Shown here: piece after piece, positions 63,395 to 64,000 of the stretch
Layout: each line of letters starts with the position of its first letter
Numbering within the stretch: position 1 is the stretch's first letter
NCBI RefSeq assembly: GCF_004563925.1
Contig: NZ_SPNJ01000001.1
Coordinates: forward strand, 1-64,000
Origin: Herbaspirillum sp. 3R11
GTDB taxonomy: Bacteria; Pseudomonadota; Gammaproteobacteria; Burkholderiales; Burkholderiaceae_D
Reading direction: 5' to 3'
Length of the DNA stretch: 64,000 nt
Notes under the pieces: generated by a model
What the model was told of the DNA's origin: nothing
Database searches by the model: none
Seen by the model: only the letters and a program-made list of their open reading frames with translations
Made by a program: the position numbers and the translations under genes

Positions 63395-64000
63395 ATGAGT
63401 GAAGACAAACTCTTGCCCTTGCGTCAGAAGATCGACGCCATCGATGCGCAAATCCTTGATTTGCTGAATCAGCGCGCGCGCGTCGCGCAGGAAGTCGGGC
63501 ACGTCAAGGCCGAGACCAATGCGCCGGTGTTCCGTCCCGAGCGTGAAGCGCAAGTGCTGCGCAAGGCTGCCGAACGCAATCCGGGGCCGTTGCTGGGCAC
63601 TGATATCCAGACCATTTTCCGTGAAGTCATGTCGGCCTGCCGCGCGCTGGAAAAGCGCGTGGTGGTGGCCTATCTCGGTCCCGAAGGCACCTTCAGCGAA
63701 CAAGCCGTGTACCAGCAGTTTGGTCACGCCGTCGAAGGCTTGCCGTGCGCGTCGATCGATGAAGTATTCCGCGATGCCGAAGCCGGCACTGCTGATTTCG
63801 GCGTGGTGCCGATCGAGAATTCTTCCGAAGGCGTGATCAATCGCACGCTGGACCTGCTACTGCAAACCACGTTGCGCATCAGCGGCGAGATTTCGATCCC
63901 GGTGCACCACAGCCTGATGACCAAAGCGGGCGGCATGCAAGGCGTGACACGCATTTGCGCGCACTCGCAGGCGCTGGCGCAATGCAACGCCTGGCTCAAC
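63395..64000 (+). CDS. pheA: Bifunctional chorismate mutase/prephenate dehydratase, 3' truncated by the window
   Basis: The first 202 residues of the P-protein for phenylalanine synthesis. The N-terminal AroQ chorismate mutase domain (LRQKIDAIDAQILDLLNQRARVAQEVG, residues 9-35, then FRPEREAQVLR) is followed by the dehydratase domain. The dehydratase domain starts VAYLGPEGTFSEQAVYQQFG and continues DFGVVPIENSSEGVINRTLD. ATG at 63395. The regulatory ACT domain lies beyond the window. It follows serC, as in Burkholderiales. Confidence 0.96.
   Translation, partial: MSEDKLLPLRQKIDAIDAQILDLLNQRARVAQEVGHVKAETNAPVFRPEREAQVLRKAAERNPGPLLGTDIQTIFREVMSACRALEKRVVVAYLGPEGTFSEQAVYQQFGHAVEGLPCASIDEVFRDAEAGTADFGVVPIENSSEGVINRTLDLLLQTTLRISGEISIPVHHSLMTKAGGMQGVTRICAHSQALAQCNAWLN

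Noticed and set aside
1-64000. CRISPR array, prophage or integrase-bearing island
   Set aside because: No regularly spaced repeats, phage structural genes, integrases or transposases are seen; base composition and codon use look even throughout.

Overview
The window is bacterial, GC-rich and densely coded, with almost no mobile DNA. Gene orders such as gyrA-serC-pheA, glyA-nrdR, a ydfG-like gene with ybgC-tolQRAB-pal-cpoB, and zapA beside 6S RNA point to a betaproteobacterium of the Oxalobacteraceae. Herbaspirillum or a close relative is my best guess. This is inferred from gene content and sequence style, not from a database search.

Layout. 1-2.1 kb: end of a branched-chain amino-acid ABC transporter (livG, livF) and an FMN reductase. 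2.1-12.7 kb: an envelope and general-stress island of small proteins (CsbD, BON, ferritin-like, DUF883-type, DUF3309, glycine-zipper lipoproteins, single-helix micropeptides). It surrounds a two-component module of a LuxR-type regulator, a receiver-only protein and a membrane histidine kinase. A repeated bipartite promoter-like motif (TCCTACR, 15 bases, then GTCYTAT) precedes several of these genes. 13-18 kb: a nitrate-uptake locus with an ANTAR antiterminator, a sigma-54 promoter with an NtrC-like site, a leader RNA with an ANTAR hexaloop and terminator, nrtABC-type transporter genes, and an unusual soluble protein with a PilJ/NarX-like nitrate-box motif and a truncated chemoreceptor tip. 18-23 kb: LysR regulator, hydroxyacid dehydrogenase, aldehyde dehydrogenase and DUF3100 permease, a catabolic unit of unknown substrate. 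23-25.2 kb: DUF423 protein, Fur-boxed heme-utilisation gene hmuS, a MITE-like inverted repeat and a candidate small RNA. 25.3-29.8 kb: LacI-controlled PhyH dioxygenase, TIM-barrel isomerase and MHS transporter.

30-39.7 kb is housekeeping: tRNA-Lys, the Tol-Pal operon, a ZTP riboswitch before glyA, nrdR, 6S RNA and zapA. 39.9-49 kb is a five-gene operon (wecB, bcsB-like, nfrB, nfrA, lipoprotein). It looks like a complete c-di-GMP-responsive surface-polysaccharide system related to the E. coli phage N4 receptor glycan pathway. 49-64 kb: alkA-type glycosylase, hemerythrin, tmRNA, a giant AsmA/DUF748 protein, gph, ubiG, two OmpA paralogues, gyrA, serC and the start of pheA.

The most interesting items are the PilJ/MCP-stub protein in the nitrate operon, the self-contained nfr/wecB/bcsB glycan operon, the repeated promoter-like motif of the stress island with its two micropeptides, and the candidate anti-Shine-Dalgarno small RNA near 25.1 kb.
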